From Streptomyces sp. NBC_01465 (GTDB lineage: Bacteria; Actinomycetota; Actinomycetes; Streptomycetales; Streptomycetaceae): a DNA stretch of 64,000 bases. The stretch lies in assembly GCF_036227325.1 (NCBI RefSeq), contig NZ_CP109467.1, forward strand, positions 3,224,001 to 3,288,000, written 5' to 3'. This document shows, piece after piece, positions 10,005 to 17,187 of this stretch. The notes beneath the pieces are model-generated. The model was not told the DNA's origin. It saw only the letters and a list, made by a program, of their open reading frames with translations, and ran no database searches. Both the position numbers and the translations under genes were made by a program. The stretch's first letter is position 1, and every line of letters starts with the position of its first letter.

Positions 10005-11089
10005 ACCGACACCTCCCGGCAGGCGCGGTAGAAGTCCTTCCAGCCGTCCCGCTCCCTGACGACCGTCTCCAGGTACTCCTGCCAGATCACCCGGTCCGCC
10101 GCCGGGTCCCGTACGACCGCACCCAGAAGCCCCGCGGCGACATCGCCCGGCCGCAGCACGCCGTCGCCGAAGTGGGCGGCCAGGGCGAGGCCGTTGGTGA
10201 CGACGGAGATCGCCTCGGCCGTGGAGAGCGTCCCGGACGGGGACTTCACCTTCGTACGCCCGTCGGCCGTGACCCCGCCGCGCAGCTCGCGGAAGACCGT
10301 GACGACGCGGCGGATCTCCTCAAGTCCCTCGGGCGCCGCGGGGAGTTCGAGCGAGCGCCCGATCTGGTCGACGCGCCGCGACACGATGTCCACCTCGGCC
10401 TCGGCGGTGGCGGGCAGCGGCAGGACGACCGTGTTGAAGCGCCGCCTCAGTGCGCTCGACAGCTCGTTGACGCCGCGGTCGCGGTCGTTCGCGGTGGCGA
10501 TGAGGTTGAAGCCGCGGACGGCCTGCACCTCCTGCCCCAACTCCGGGATGGGCAGGGTCTTCTCGGACAGGATCGTGATGAGCGTGTCCTGGACGTCGGC
10601 CGGGATACGCGTGAGCTCCTCGACCCGCGCCGTCATCCCCTCGGACATGGCCCGCATGACGGGGCTGGGGACGAGCGCGTCGCGGCTGGGGCCGTGGGCC
10701 AGCAACTGGGCGTAGTTCCACCCGTATCTGATGGCCTCTTCGGGTGTGCCGGCCGTGCCCTGCACCAGCAGGGTCGAGTCGCCGCTGACGGCGGCCGCGA
10801 GATGTTCGGAGACCCAGGTCTTCGCGGTGCCGGGGACCCCGAGCAGCAGCAGCGCGCGGTCGGTGGCGAGTGTGGTGACGGCGACCTCGACGATGCGGCG
10901 CGGGCCCACGTACTTGGGTGTGATCACGGTCCCGTCGGGGAGCGTGCCGCCGAGCAGATAGGTGGCCACGGCCCACGGCGACAGCTGCCAGCGGGCCGGG
11001 CGCGGCCGGTCGTCGGCTGCGGCAAGTGCCTTGATCTCATGGGCGAAAGCGTCCTCGGCGTGCTCGCGGAGAACTTCATTCTCGGTCAC
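10001..11089 (-). CDS. MoxR-type AAA+ ATPase
   Basis: A 362-residue AAA+ protein. Walker A is LLLGVPGTAKTWVSEHLAAA, the Walker B/sensor region contains VQDTLITILSEKTLPIPELG and FNLIATANDRDRGVNELSSA, followed by the arginine-rich LRRRFNTVVLPLP segment. These features are those of the MoxR family, which act as chaperone-like ATPases with VWA partners. First gene of the minus-strand arm, translationally coupled to the DUF5682 gene. The start ATG (MTENEVLREHAEDAF) faces the SWIM gene across a 120-bp divergent promoter region. Confidence 0.93.
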   Translation of the reverse strand: MTENEVLREHAEDAFAHEIKALAAADDRPRPARWQLSPWAVATYLLGGTLPDGTVITPKYVGPRRIVEVAVTTLATDRALLLLGVPGTAKTWVSEHLAAAVSGDSTLLVQGTAGTPEEAIRYGWNYAQLLAHGPSRDALVPSPVMRAMSEGMTARVEELTRIPADVQDTLITILSEKTLPIPELGQEVQAVRGFNLIATANDRDRGVNELSSALRRRFNTVVLPLPATAEAEVDIVSRRVDQIGRSLELPAAPEGLEEIRRVVTVFRELRGGVTADGRTKVKSPSGTLSTAEAISVVTNGLALAAHFGDGVLRPGDVAAGLLGAVVRDPAADRVIWQEYLETVVRERDGWKDFYRACREVSV

Positions 11090-11142
11090 GGTGGATCCCC
11101 CTCCAGATCACTGAACCGGCTACGACAACAACCGTGCACCAT

Positions 11143-11190
11143 GCCACTGACAATCGCTCTGACCTGCGACAACGACCGATTGTCAGTGGC
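11143..11190. promoter_or_regulatory. Perfect inverted repeat in the divergent ATPase/SWIM promoter
   Basis: Arms GCCACTGACAATCG (11143-11156) and CGATTGTCAGTGGC (11177-11190) are exact reverse complements separated by 20 bases. The spacing puts the arm centres about 34 bp apart, roughly three helical turns. The repeat lies between the ATPase start at 11089 and the SWIM start at 11210, so one protein could control both arms. Each arm contains CTGACA, which could itself serve as a -35 element in each direction. Confidence 0.7.
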
Positions 11191-11196
11191 GGCACG

Positions 11197-11202
11197 TAGC
11201 GT
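11197..11202 (+). promoter_or_regulatory. -10 element of a probably leaderless SWIM transcript
   Basis: TAGCGT fits the TAnnnT -10 consensus and ends seven bases before the ATG at 11210, so the transcript would start at or next to the start codon. No ribosome site is visible, which fits leaderless translation. The same TAGCGT-N7-ATG arrangement precedes the ankyrin gene at 34372. Confidence 0.5.
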
Positions 11203-11209
11203 CGTGGAC

Positions 11210-12565
11210 ATGAATCAGCAGGGGGTGCGCTGGACTGCGGATCAGGTGCTGGCACTGGCTCCTGATGCCGCGTCACGTAAGGCGGGAAGCAGGCTCGGTT
11301 CTGCCGGGCCGTGGTCGGAGACGGGGTGCGGGGGCGGCTCGGGAGCCGTGTGGGGAGAGTGCAAGGGAAGCGGGAGCACGCCGTACCGCACCGTCGTGGA
11401 CACGGCGGGCGTCGCGTACAAGTGCAGTTGCCCCAGCCGGAAGTTCCCGTGCAAGCACGCACTGGGGCTGCTGCTGCTCTGGGCCTCGGACGAGGAGGCG
11501 GTGCAGGAGACGCAGTCGCCGCCGGAGTGGGCCGGCGAGTGGCTGGAGGGGCGCCGGAAGAAGGCGGAGGAGGCGCAGTCCGCGCCGGAGGGCGTCACGA
11601 GAACGGCCGATCCGGAGGCGGCGAGACGCCGGGTCGAGCGGCGGGCCGAGCGGGTCACCGCGGGGGCGGTGGAGCTGGAGCAGCGTCTCGAAGACCTGCT
11701 GCGGGGCGGTCTCGCCGCCGCCGAGCAGTCGGGGTACGGGCTCTGGGAGGAGACCGCGGCCCGGATGGTCGACGCCCAGGCGCCCGGACTGGCGGGGAGA
11801 GTAAGGGAGTTGGGGGCGATTCCGGCCTCCGGCGCGGGGTGGCCGGTGCGGCTGCTCGAAGAGTGTGCGCTGCTGCATCTGCTCGACCGCGCCTGGCTCG
11901 GGCGGGAGGGACTGCCGGAGCCGCTGGCCGCCACGGTGCGCACGCGGGTGGGGGTGCCGGTGGCGGCCGAGGGGCCTGCGGTCCGGGACCGCTGGCTGGT
12001 CCTCGCCCAGTACGACACCTCGGACGGCAAGCTCACCACCCGACGGATCTGGCTCCACGGGCGGGAGTCGGGGCGCACGGCGCTGGTCCTCGACTTCGGT
12101 GCGGCGGGGCGCGCTCCCGGGGTGGCGCTTCCGGTCGGCCTGGAGCTGGACGCCGAGTTGACGCCGTATCCGGGGGCGGGACAGCTGCGGGCGGCGCTGG
12201 GCGAGCAGTTCGGGGTTCTGGGCGGGTCGGGCGGACCGCCGGCCGGGATGCGGGCCGCCGACGCCGTCGCCGCGTACGGGCGCGTGCTGCGGGACGACCC
12301 GTGGGCGGAGGCCTGGCCGGTGACGCTGGACTCCGTCGTACCCACCCCTGCCGGAGACGCCGGGGACACCTGGCAACTGGCCGACAGCGACGGGGTATTG
12401 GCGCTGCCCGTCGCGCCGGACGCACTGTCGCGCCCCGGGCTGTGGACGCTGGCCGCGCTGTCCGGGGGCGGCCCGGTCACCGTGTTCGGCGAGTGCGGAC
12501 ACCGGGGATTCACACCGCTCACGGCCTGGACGCCGGACGGGACCGACGGGGTCCCGCTGACCTGA
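11210..12565 (+). CDS. SWIM zinc-finger protein
   Basis: A 451-residue protein starting MNQQGVRWTADQVLALAPD. The SWIM zinc finger (CxCx6CxH) is visible as YKCSCPSRKFPCKHALGLLL with ligands C72, C74, C81 and H83. Residues about 100-150 are a charged helical linker, and the remainder is a Leu/Gly/Ala-rich region without a known motif. SWIM domains bind DNA or protein and are found with MoxR-VWA gene sets. It is divergent from the ATPase and leads a two-gene unit with the DUF5691 gene 10 bases downstream. The probable transcript is leaderless (see -10 element). Confidence 0.88.
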   Translation: MNQQGVRWTADQVLALAPDAASRKAGSRLGSAGPWSETGCGGGSGAVWGECKGSGSTPYRTVVDTAGVAYKCSCPSRKFPCKHALGLLLLWASDEEAVQETQSPPEWAGEWLEGRRKKAEEAQSAPEGVTRTADPEAARRRVERRAERVTAGAVELEQRLEDLLRGGLAAAEQSGYGLWEETAARMVDAQAPGLAGRVRELGAIPASGAGWPVRLLEECALLHLLDRAWLGREGLPEPLAATVRTRVGVPVAAEGPAVRDRWLVLAQYDTSDGKLTTRRIWLHGRESGRTALVLDFGAAGRAPGVALPVGLELDAELTPYPGAGQLRAALGEQFGVLGGSGGPPAGMRAADAVAAYGRVLRDDPWAEAWPVTLDSVVPTPAGDAGDTWQLADSDGVLALPVAPDALSRPGLWTLAALSGGGPVTVFGECGHRGFTPLTAWTPDGTDGVPLT

Positions 12566-12575
12566 AGGGGGTTGC

Positions 12576-14141
12576 ATGACCACGACCGTTGCCACATCGG
12601 CCTGGGAAGAGCTCGTCACGTCGGCGCTGCTCGGCACCGACCGCAGGCCCGCACCCGAAGGGGTCGCGTCCCTGCTCGACACCGCGGCCCTGCACACCGT
12701 ACGACGCCGGGCGGGCCTCCTCGCTGCGCCCGCCGCCGTACCGCCCGAGCCCGCGGCGCACGACCCGCGGCCCGCGCTGCCCGCACCCGCACGGCGCCGC
12801 CTGGCCCAGCTCCTCGCCGACCGCAGCGGGCCCTCGGGGGCGGGCGGGCGCAGGGGCACGACCCCCGATCTGACCGAGCTGCTGCCGCAGTGGCTCGCCG
12901 CCGCAGGCCTGCACGGCTACCGTGCCCCGGCCTCGCTGCTGCCGGCGCTCCTGGATGCGGCGAGGGCGCGTACGGATCTGCGTCCGCAGGCCCTCGCCTT
13001 CGCCGGGCCGCGCGGACTGTGGCTGGCGGGCCTCAACCCGGAGTGGAAGTTCGCCCTGCGGGGCGCGGCGGGCGGCGCCGTACTGCCACCGCCGTCGGAC
13101 ACCGGAGCCGTACAACACCTGTGGGAGGAGGGGCTGTTCGCGGAACGGGTCGCTCTGCTCGCCTCCGTACGAGCGGCCGCACCGGAGACCGGGCGCACCC
13201 TCCTGGCCTCCACCTGGTCCACGGAGCGGGCCGAGGACCGGCTGATGTTCCTGGACTCGCTCCGCACAGGCCTCTCGGAGGCGGACGAGCCGTTCCTGGA
13301 GCAGACACTCTCCGACCGCAGCCGCAACGTCCGCTCCACGGCGGCCGAACTGCTCTCCGCACTGCCGGGATCCGCGCTGGCCGGACGGATGGCGGTGCGG
13401 GCGGCGACCTGCGTCAGCCCGGACCGCACGGGAGAGGGCGCGGGCATCGTGGTGGAGGCGCCGCACGAATGCGATGCGGCCATGCAGAGGGACGGCGTGG
13501 TGCCGACGCCTCCGGCAGGCCGAGGCGAACGGTCGTGGTGGCTGGGTCAGTTGGTCGAGGCGGCCCCGCTGTCGGTCTGGCCGGGACGGTTCGGGGGCCG
13601 TACGCCGCAGCAGATCACCGACCTCGCGGTGTCGGACGACTGGGGCGAGGAGCTGCACGCGGCGTGGTGCCGGGCGGCCGTGCGGCAGCGGGACGCCGAG
13701 TGGGCACGGGCCCTGCTCGGCGGCCCCGGTACGGCATCGCTCGCCGAGCGCGCCAAACTGCTGGCCACACTACCCGAGGACGAACGGGCCGACTGGGTCG
13801 CCGAGTTCATCGCCGCGCACGGCCTCTCCGAGGCGTTCCAGCTGCTGGGCGTGTGCGCCGTTCCGTGGGCCGGTCCGCTCGGGCGGGCGGTGGTGGACTC
13901 CCTGGAGATCGCCCGGGACGCGGGCAGCTACCCCTGGAGCTTCAGCGGGGTGATGGGCCTGGCGGAACGCTGCATGGACCCCACCGAGGCGAGCCGCTTC
14001 GAGGCACTGGCCGCGATGCCGGACGAGGCGGAGGGTGCGGCCCCGGGGGCAGGGGGGTACTGGTCGGAGGCGTTCCAACGCCTCGTCTCCACGCTGCGGC
14101 TGCGCGCGGCGATGCTCCAGGAACTGGAGGCGCCGGCGTGA
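12576..14141 (+). CDS. DUF5691 protein of the MoxR/SWIM locus
   Basis: A 521-residue protein, ATG preceded by AAGGGGG and only 10 bases after the SWIM stop. It starts MTTTVATSAWEELVTSALLG and continues with TDRRPAP, then a series of Leu/Ala-rich helical pairs (for example FLDSLRTGLSEADEPFLEQT followed by LSDRSRNVRSTAAELLSALP) that resemble HEAT-like repeats. The DUF5691 label comes from the N-terminal signature and the conserved company of SWIM, MoxR, VWA and DUF5682 genes. No catalytic residues are evident; a scaffold or adaptor role is inferred. Its stop is one base from the end of the convergent B12-subunit gene. Confidence 0.82.
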   Translation: MTTTVATSAWEELVTSALLGTDRRPAPEGVASLLDTAALHTVRRRAGLLAAPAAVPPEPAAHDPRPALPAPARRRLAQLLADRSGPSGAGGRRGTTPDLTELLPQWLAAAGLHGYRAPASLLPALLDAARARTDLRPQALAFAGPRGLWLAGLNPEWKFALRGAAGGAVLPPPSDTGAVQHLWEEGLFAERVALLASVRAAAPETGRTLLASTWSTERAEDRLMFLDSLRTGLSEADEPFLEQTLSDRSRNVRSTAAELLSALPGSALAGRMAVRAATCVSPDRTGEGAGIVVEAPHECDAAMQRDGVVPTPPAGRGERSWWLGQLVEAAPLSVWPGRFGGRTPQQITDLAVSDDWGEELHAAWCRAAVRQRDAEWARALLGGPGTASLAERAKLLATLPEDERADWVAEFIAAHGLSEAFQLLGVCAVPWAGPLGRAVVDSLEIARDAGSYPWSFSGVMGLAERCMDPTEASRFEALAAMPDEAEGAAPGAGGYWSEAFQRLVSTLRLRAAMLQELEAPA

Positions 14142-14142
14142 C

Positions 14143-14553
14143 TCAGACCTGCTCCAGCCGCACGTTCGCGTTGACCCAGTCGACGATGGAGGCCGTCGTC
14201 GCGCCCGGCGTGAAGATCTCCGCGACGCCCTTCTCCTTCAGCGGCGCGATGTCCGCCTCGGGGATGATGCCGCCGCCGAAGACCTTGATGTCCTCCGCGT
14301 CCCGGTCCTTCAGAAGGTCGATCACCTTGGCGAAGAGCGTGTTGTGGGCGCCCGAGAGGATGGAGAGGCCGATCGCGTCCGCGTCCTCCTGGATCGCCGT
14401 GTCCACGATCTGCTCGGGGGTCTGGTGCAGCCCCGTGTAGATGACCTCCATGCCGGCGTCGCGCAGCGCCCGCGCGATCACCTTGGCCCCGCGATCGTGC
14501 CCGTCGAGCCCCGGCTTGGCGACCACCACGCGGATCGGACCGTCGACACCCAT
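14143..14553 (-). CDS. icmB: B12-binding small subunit of an acyl-CoA mutase (IcmB-like)
   Basis: A 136-residue cobalamin-binding domain. The DxHxxG signature is in [13 protein letters not shown] (His19 would be the lower axial cobalt ligand), followed by SILSGAH and the GGGIIP glycine loop. Length and sequence match the separate small subunit of isobutyryl-CoA mutase, which with the large subunit IcmA interconverts isobutyryl- and n-butyryl-CoA. The start at 14553 has GGAGG five bases upstream; the ATG at 14565 overlaps that site. The large subunit is not in the window. It could instead serve another coenzyme B12 mutase. Confidence 0.88.
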   Translation of the reverse strand: MGVDGPIRVVVAKPGLDGHDRGAKVIARALRDAGMEVIYTGLHQTPEQIVDTAIQEDADAIGLSILSGAHNTLFAKVIDLLKDRDAEDIKVFGGGIIPEADIAPLKEKGVAEIFTPGATTASIVDWVNANVRLEQV

Positions 14554-14565
14554 CACTGCCTCCAT

Positions 14566-14795
14566 GCACCACGATGTGAACGAACGTTAGCGACAGCATC
14601 CCGCAACCCGCCGTTTCACGGTGGATGGGGAGGGGGAAATCACACCTGGGACATGTATCGGGGAGCCGCGGACGAGGTCGCCGCACCACCGTGCCGTCAG
14701 CCGCGCAGCATGGTGGTGCGGGCCGTCACCGGCTTCCCACGAGGGCACACGGGGGACAGGGTCGTCTCCCCGCGTGCCGTTAGGGAGGTCGGCCC
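14566..14795. other. Divergent promoter region between icmB and the lipase gene
   Basis: About 230 bp without a convincing reading frame. It must contain both promoters. Nothing resembling a B12 riboswitch box was recognised in it. Confidence 0.5.
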
Positions 14796-15629
14796 ATGAG
14801 GGTCTTACCCTTCTTTCTCTTTCCGCAGTGTCTGCTGCGCCGGATGCGTTTCTCCTCCGCCCTCCTGAGATCCACCGCCCTGGAGCTCACGATCCTCGCC
14901 GGACATCTGCTCCTCTATCCCTCCGGCCTCACTCCCGAGCGCCGGGCCGAGGACGACCGGGATCCGGCGGAGACCGCCACGATCACGGGCCCCGACCGGC
15001 CGCCCGTCGTCCTGCTCCACGGCTTCGTGGACAACCGCTCCGTCTTCGTCCTGCTGCGCCGCTCCCTGGCCCGGCACGGCTGGCGCCGGATCGAGGCGCT
15101 CAACTACTCGCCGCTGACCTGCGACATCCGCGTCGCCGCCGAACTGCTCGCCCGCCATGTCGAGGAGATCTGCGCCCGCACCGGACACCAGCAGGTCGAT
15201 GTCGTCGGGCACAGCCTCGGCGGCCTCATCGCCCGTTATTACGTACAGCGCCTCGGCGGCGACACGCGCGTCCGCACCCTGGTCACGCTCGGCACCCCGC
15301 ACTCCGGCACGCACGTCGCCCAGCTCATGAGCGCCCATCCGATCGTGCGCCAGATGCTCCCCGGCTCCTCCGTGATCGAGGAGCTGCGCAAGCCGGCGGA
15401 GGGCTGCTGCACCCGGTTCGTCAGCTTCTGGAGCGATCTCGACCATCTGATGGCGCCGGTCGAGTCGGCCTGCGTCCAGCACCCCGATCTGATCGTGCAG
15501 AACGTCCGGGTCAGCGGAATCGGGCATCTCGCCCTGCCCGTCCACCCGGCCGTCGCCGCCGGCATCCGCCAGGCCCTCGAATCAGCGGAGACGGAGGCCG
15601 GCGCAACGGGGGCCGTTTCCGTGGCCTGA
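14796..15629 (+). CDS. Alpha/beta-hydrolase lipase
   Basis: A 277-residue protein, ATG preceded by GGGAGG. It has the oxyanion-hole motif PPVVLLHGFVDNRSVF (residues 79-94), the nucleophile elbow VVGHSLGG (Ser150) and a likely catalytic His in GIGHLALPVHP. The pattern VDVVGHSLGGLIARYYVQRL and VTLGTPHSGT is that of triacylglycerol lipases and PGAP1-like esterases. The N-terminal 45 residues contain a hydrophobic stretch (ALELTILAGHLLLYPSG) that may be a membrane anchor rather than a cleaved signal. The substrate is not known. Confidence 0.88.
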   Translation: MRVLPFFLFPQCLLRRMRFSSALLRSTALELTILAGHLLLYPSGLTPERRAEDDRDPAETATITGPDRPPVVLLHGFVDNRSVFVLLRRSLARHGWRRIEALNYSPLTCDIRVAAELLARHVEEICARTGHQQVDVVGHSLGGLIARYYVQRLGGDTRVRTLVTLGTPHSGTHVAQLMSAHPIVRQMLPGSSVIEELRKPAEGCCTRFVSFWSDLDHLMAPVESACVQHPDLIVQNVRVSGIGHLALPVHPAVAAGIRQALESAETEAGATGAVSVA

Positions 15630-15845
15630 GAGCCCGGAATATCCGAACGCACCTCGAACGCCGGGCCAAAGCTCTGCCCAGAGACCGCCGAAAGACGGCC
15701 GAATGCCCGTTTCCCGACGGCTCAAAACCTGTTGAAGATTGTCGCCGCCGCATACCGCCGGGTACAGTCACGCCACTGCTTTCCTGTGAGTTACCTACAG
15801 ACCCACTGGACGCAGGGTCCTGCTGCCGAGGCGAGAGAGACGTTG

Positions 15846-17180
15846 GTGAACGACCAGCAAACCCACGCCGGGTACGTCGGGTACGACGCCTACTCCACGG
15901 GCAGTTACGACACCGACCCCCTGTTCGGCACCCTCCCCGGCACGTACGACACCGGGCAGTACGACACCACTCAGTGGGACACCGGCGCGCAGCAGCAATA
16001 CGGCTACGACTCCACCGGCCAGTGGCCGACGCAGGTCCCCGCCCAGGCCGTCGCGTACGACAGCTACGACACCACGGGACAGTGGGACGCATCGGCCTGG
16101 AACCAGGCCGGCCAGCAGCAGATGCAGCAGCCGCAGTACCAGCAGCAGTGGGACACCACCACGCAGCAGCAGGTCTACGACACCGGTGTGTACGACGCCA
16201 CCGCCTGGAACGACGCCGGCGCTTCCGTGCAGCAGGACATCACCGCGGAGACGGGCCAGTTCAGCACCGCCGACTTCGCCGCGTACGCGGAGCCGGAGCA
16301 CCAGGAGCACTCGCAGCAGGTCTACACCGAGCCGGTCCACACCGAGCCCGAGGATCTGACCGAGGCCCCGGTCGAGCTGACCACGGAGCCGGAGGCCGTA
16401 CCGGCCGCCCCCTCCCCCCGCCGCTCCTCCGGCGGCGGCAGCCGCGGCAGGCGCCGCACCCCCGCCAAGCGGTCCGCGCTCCTCACCATCGCCGTGCCCT
16501 CCGCGTGTGTGATGGGCGTCGCCGGTATCGCCGCCGCCTCCGTCACCGGACTCGGCTCGGACTCCGGCGACGGCAAGACGACCCAGGCCGCGGCCGATCC
16601 CTCGTCCGTGAAGCCGGTCGCCGCCAACAACAAGGTCGACACGCAGCTCGCCAACCTCAGCCACGAGGCGGACGACTTCGCCGACCGCGCCAGCCGTACG
16701 CAGGAGCGCCTCGACCTCAAGGAGCGCCAGGCGGCAGCGAAGAAGAAGGCGGAGGACGAGGCCGCGGCCAAGGAAGCGGCCCGCCCCAAGTTCGTCCTGC
16801 CGGTGAAGCAGAGGGGCCTCAGCGCCTACTTCGGCCAGGCCGGCGTCAACTGGATGTCCGTCCACACCGGCATCGACTTCCCCGTCTCGTACGGCACGCC
16901 CGTGATGTCCGCGATCGACGGCACGATCCGCACGCAGTGGAACAACGCCTACGGCAACATGGCCATAGTGACGGGCGCCGACGGTACCGAGACCTGGTAC
17001 TGCCACCTCTCCAGCACGAAGATCCGCTCCGGTGAGGTGAAGGCCGGCGACGTCATCGCGTACTCCGGAAACTCCGGGAACTCCACCGGGCCGCACATGC
17101 ACTTCGAGGTACGGCCCGGCGGCGGCTCGGCGATCGACCCGCTGCCGTGGCTCCGCAGCCACGGCCTCGACCCGACGTAA
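15846..17180 (+). CDS. M23-family peptidoglycan endopeptidase with repetitive N-terminus
   Basis: A 444-residue protein using GTG at 15846 (TTG three bases earlier is possible; the ribosome site is a weak GAGAG). Residues 1-150 are low-complexity Tyr/Asp/Thr/Gln repeats such as YDTTGQWDASAWNQAG and YDTGVYDATAWNDAG. A Pro/Ser/Arg-rich stretch leads to one membrane helix (LLTIAVPSACVMGVAGIAAA), a short coiled coil, then the LytM/M23 domain: H340 and D344 in HTGIDF, H387 in WYCHL and H417/H419 in PHMHFEV. All four zinc or catalytic positions are present, so it should be active outside the cell on peptide cross-bridges. The Tyr-rich part is cytoplasmic by this topology. Confidence 0.9.
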   Translation: MNDQQTHAGYVGYDAYSTGSYDTDPLFGTLPGTYDTGQYDTTQWDTGAQQQYGYDSTGQWPTQVPAQAVAYDSYDTTGQWDASAWNQAGQQQMQQPQYQQQWDTTTQQQVYDTGVYDATAWNDAGASVQQDITAETGQFSTADFAAYAEPEHQEHSQQVYTEPVHTEPEDLTEAPVELTTEPEAVPAAPSPRRSSGGGSRGRRRTPAKRSALLTIAVPSACVMGVAGIAAASVTGLGSDSGDGKTTQAAADPSSVKPVAANNKVDTQLANLSHEADDFADRASRTQERLDLKERQAAAKKKAEDEAAAKEAARPKFVLPVKQRGLSAYFGQAGVNWMSVHTGIDFPVSYGTPVMSAIDGTIRTQWNNAYGNMAIVTGADGTETWYCHLSSTKIRSGEVKAGDVIAYSGNSGNSTGPHMHFEVRPGGGSAIDPLPWLRSHGLDPT

Positions 17181-17187
17181 GCCGTAA

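Noticed and set aside
15630..15845. Possible c-di-AMP riboswitch before the M23 gene
   Set aside because: The consensus blocks found before the NlpC gene at 20071 are absent here, despite the similar target.
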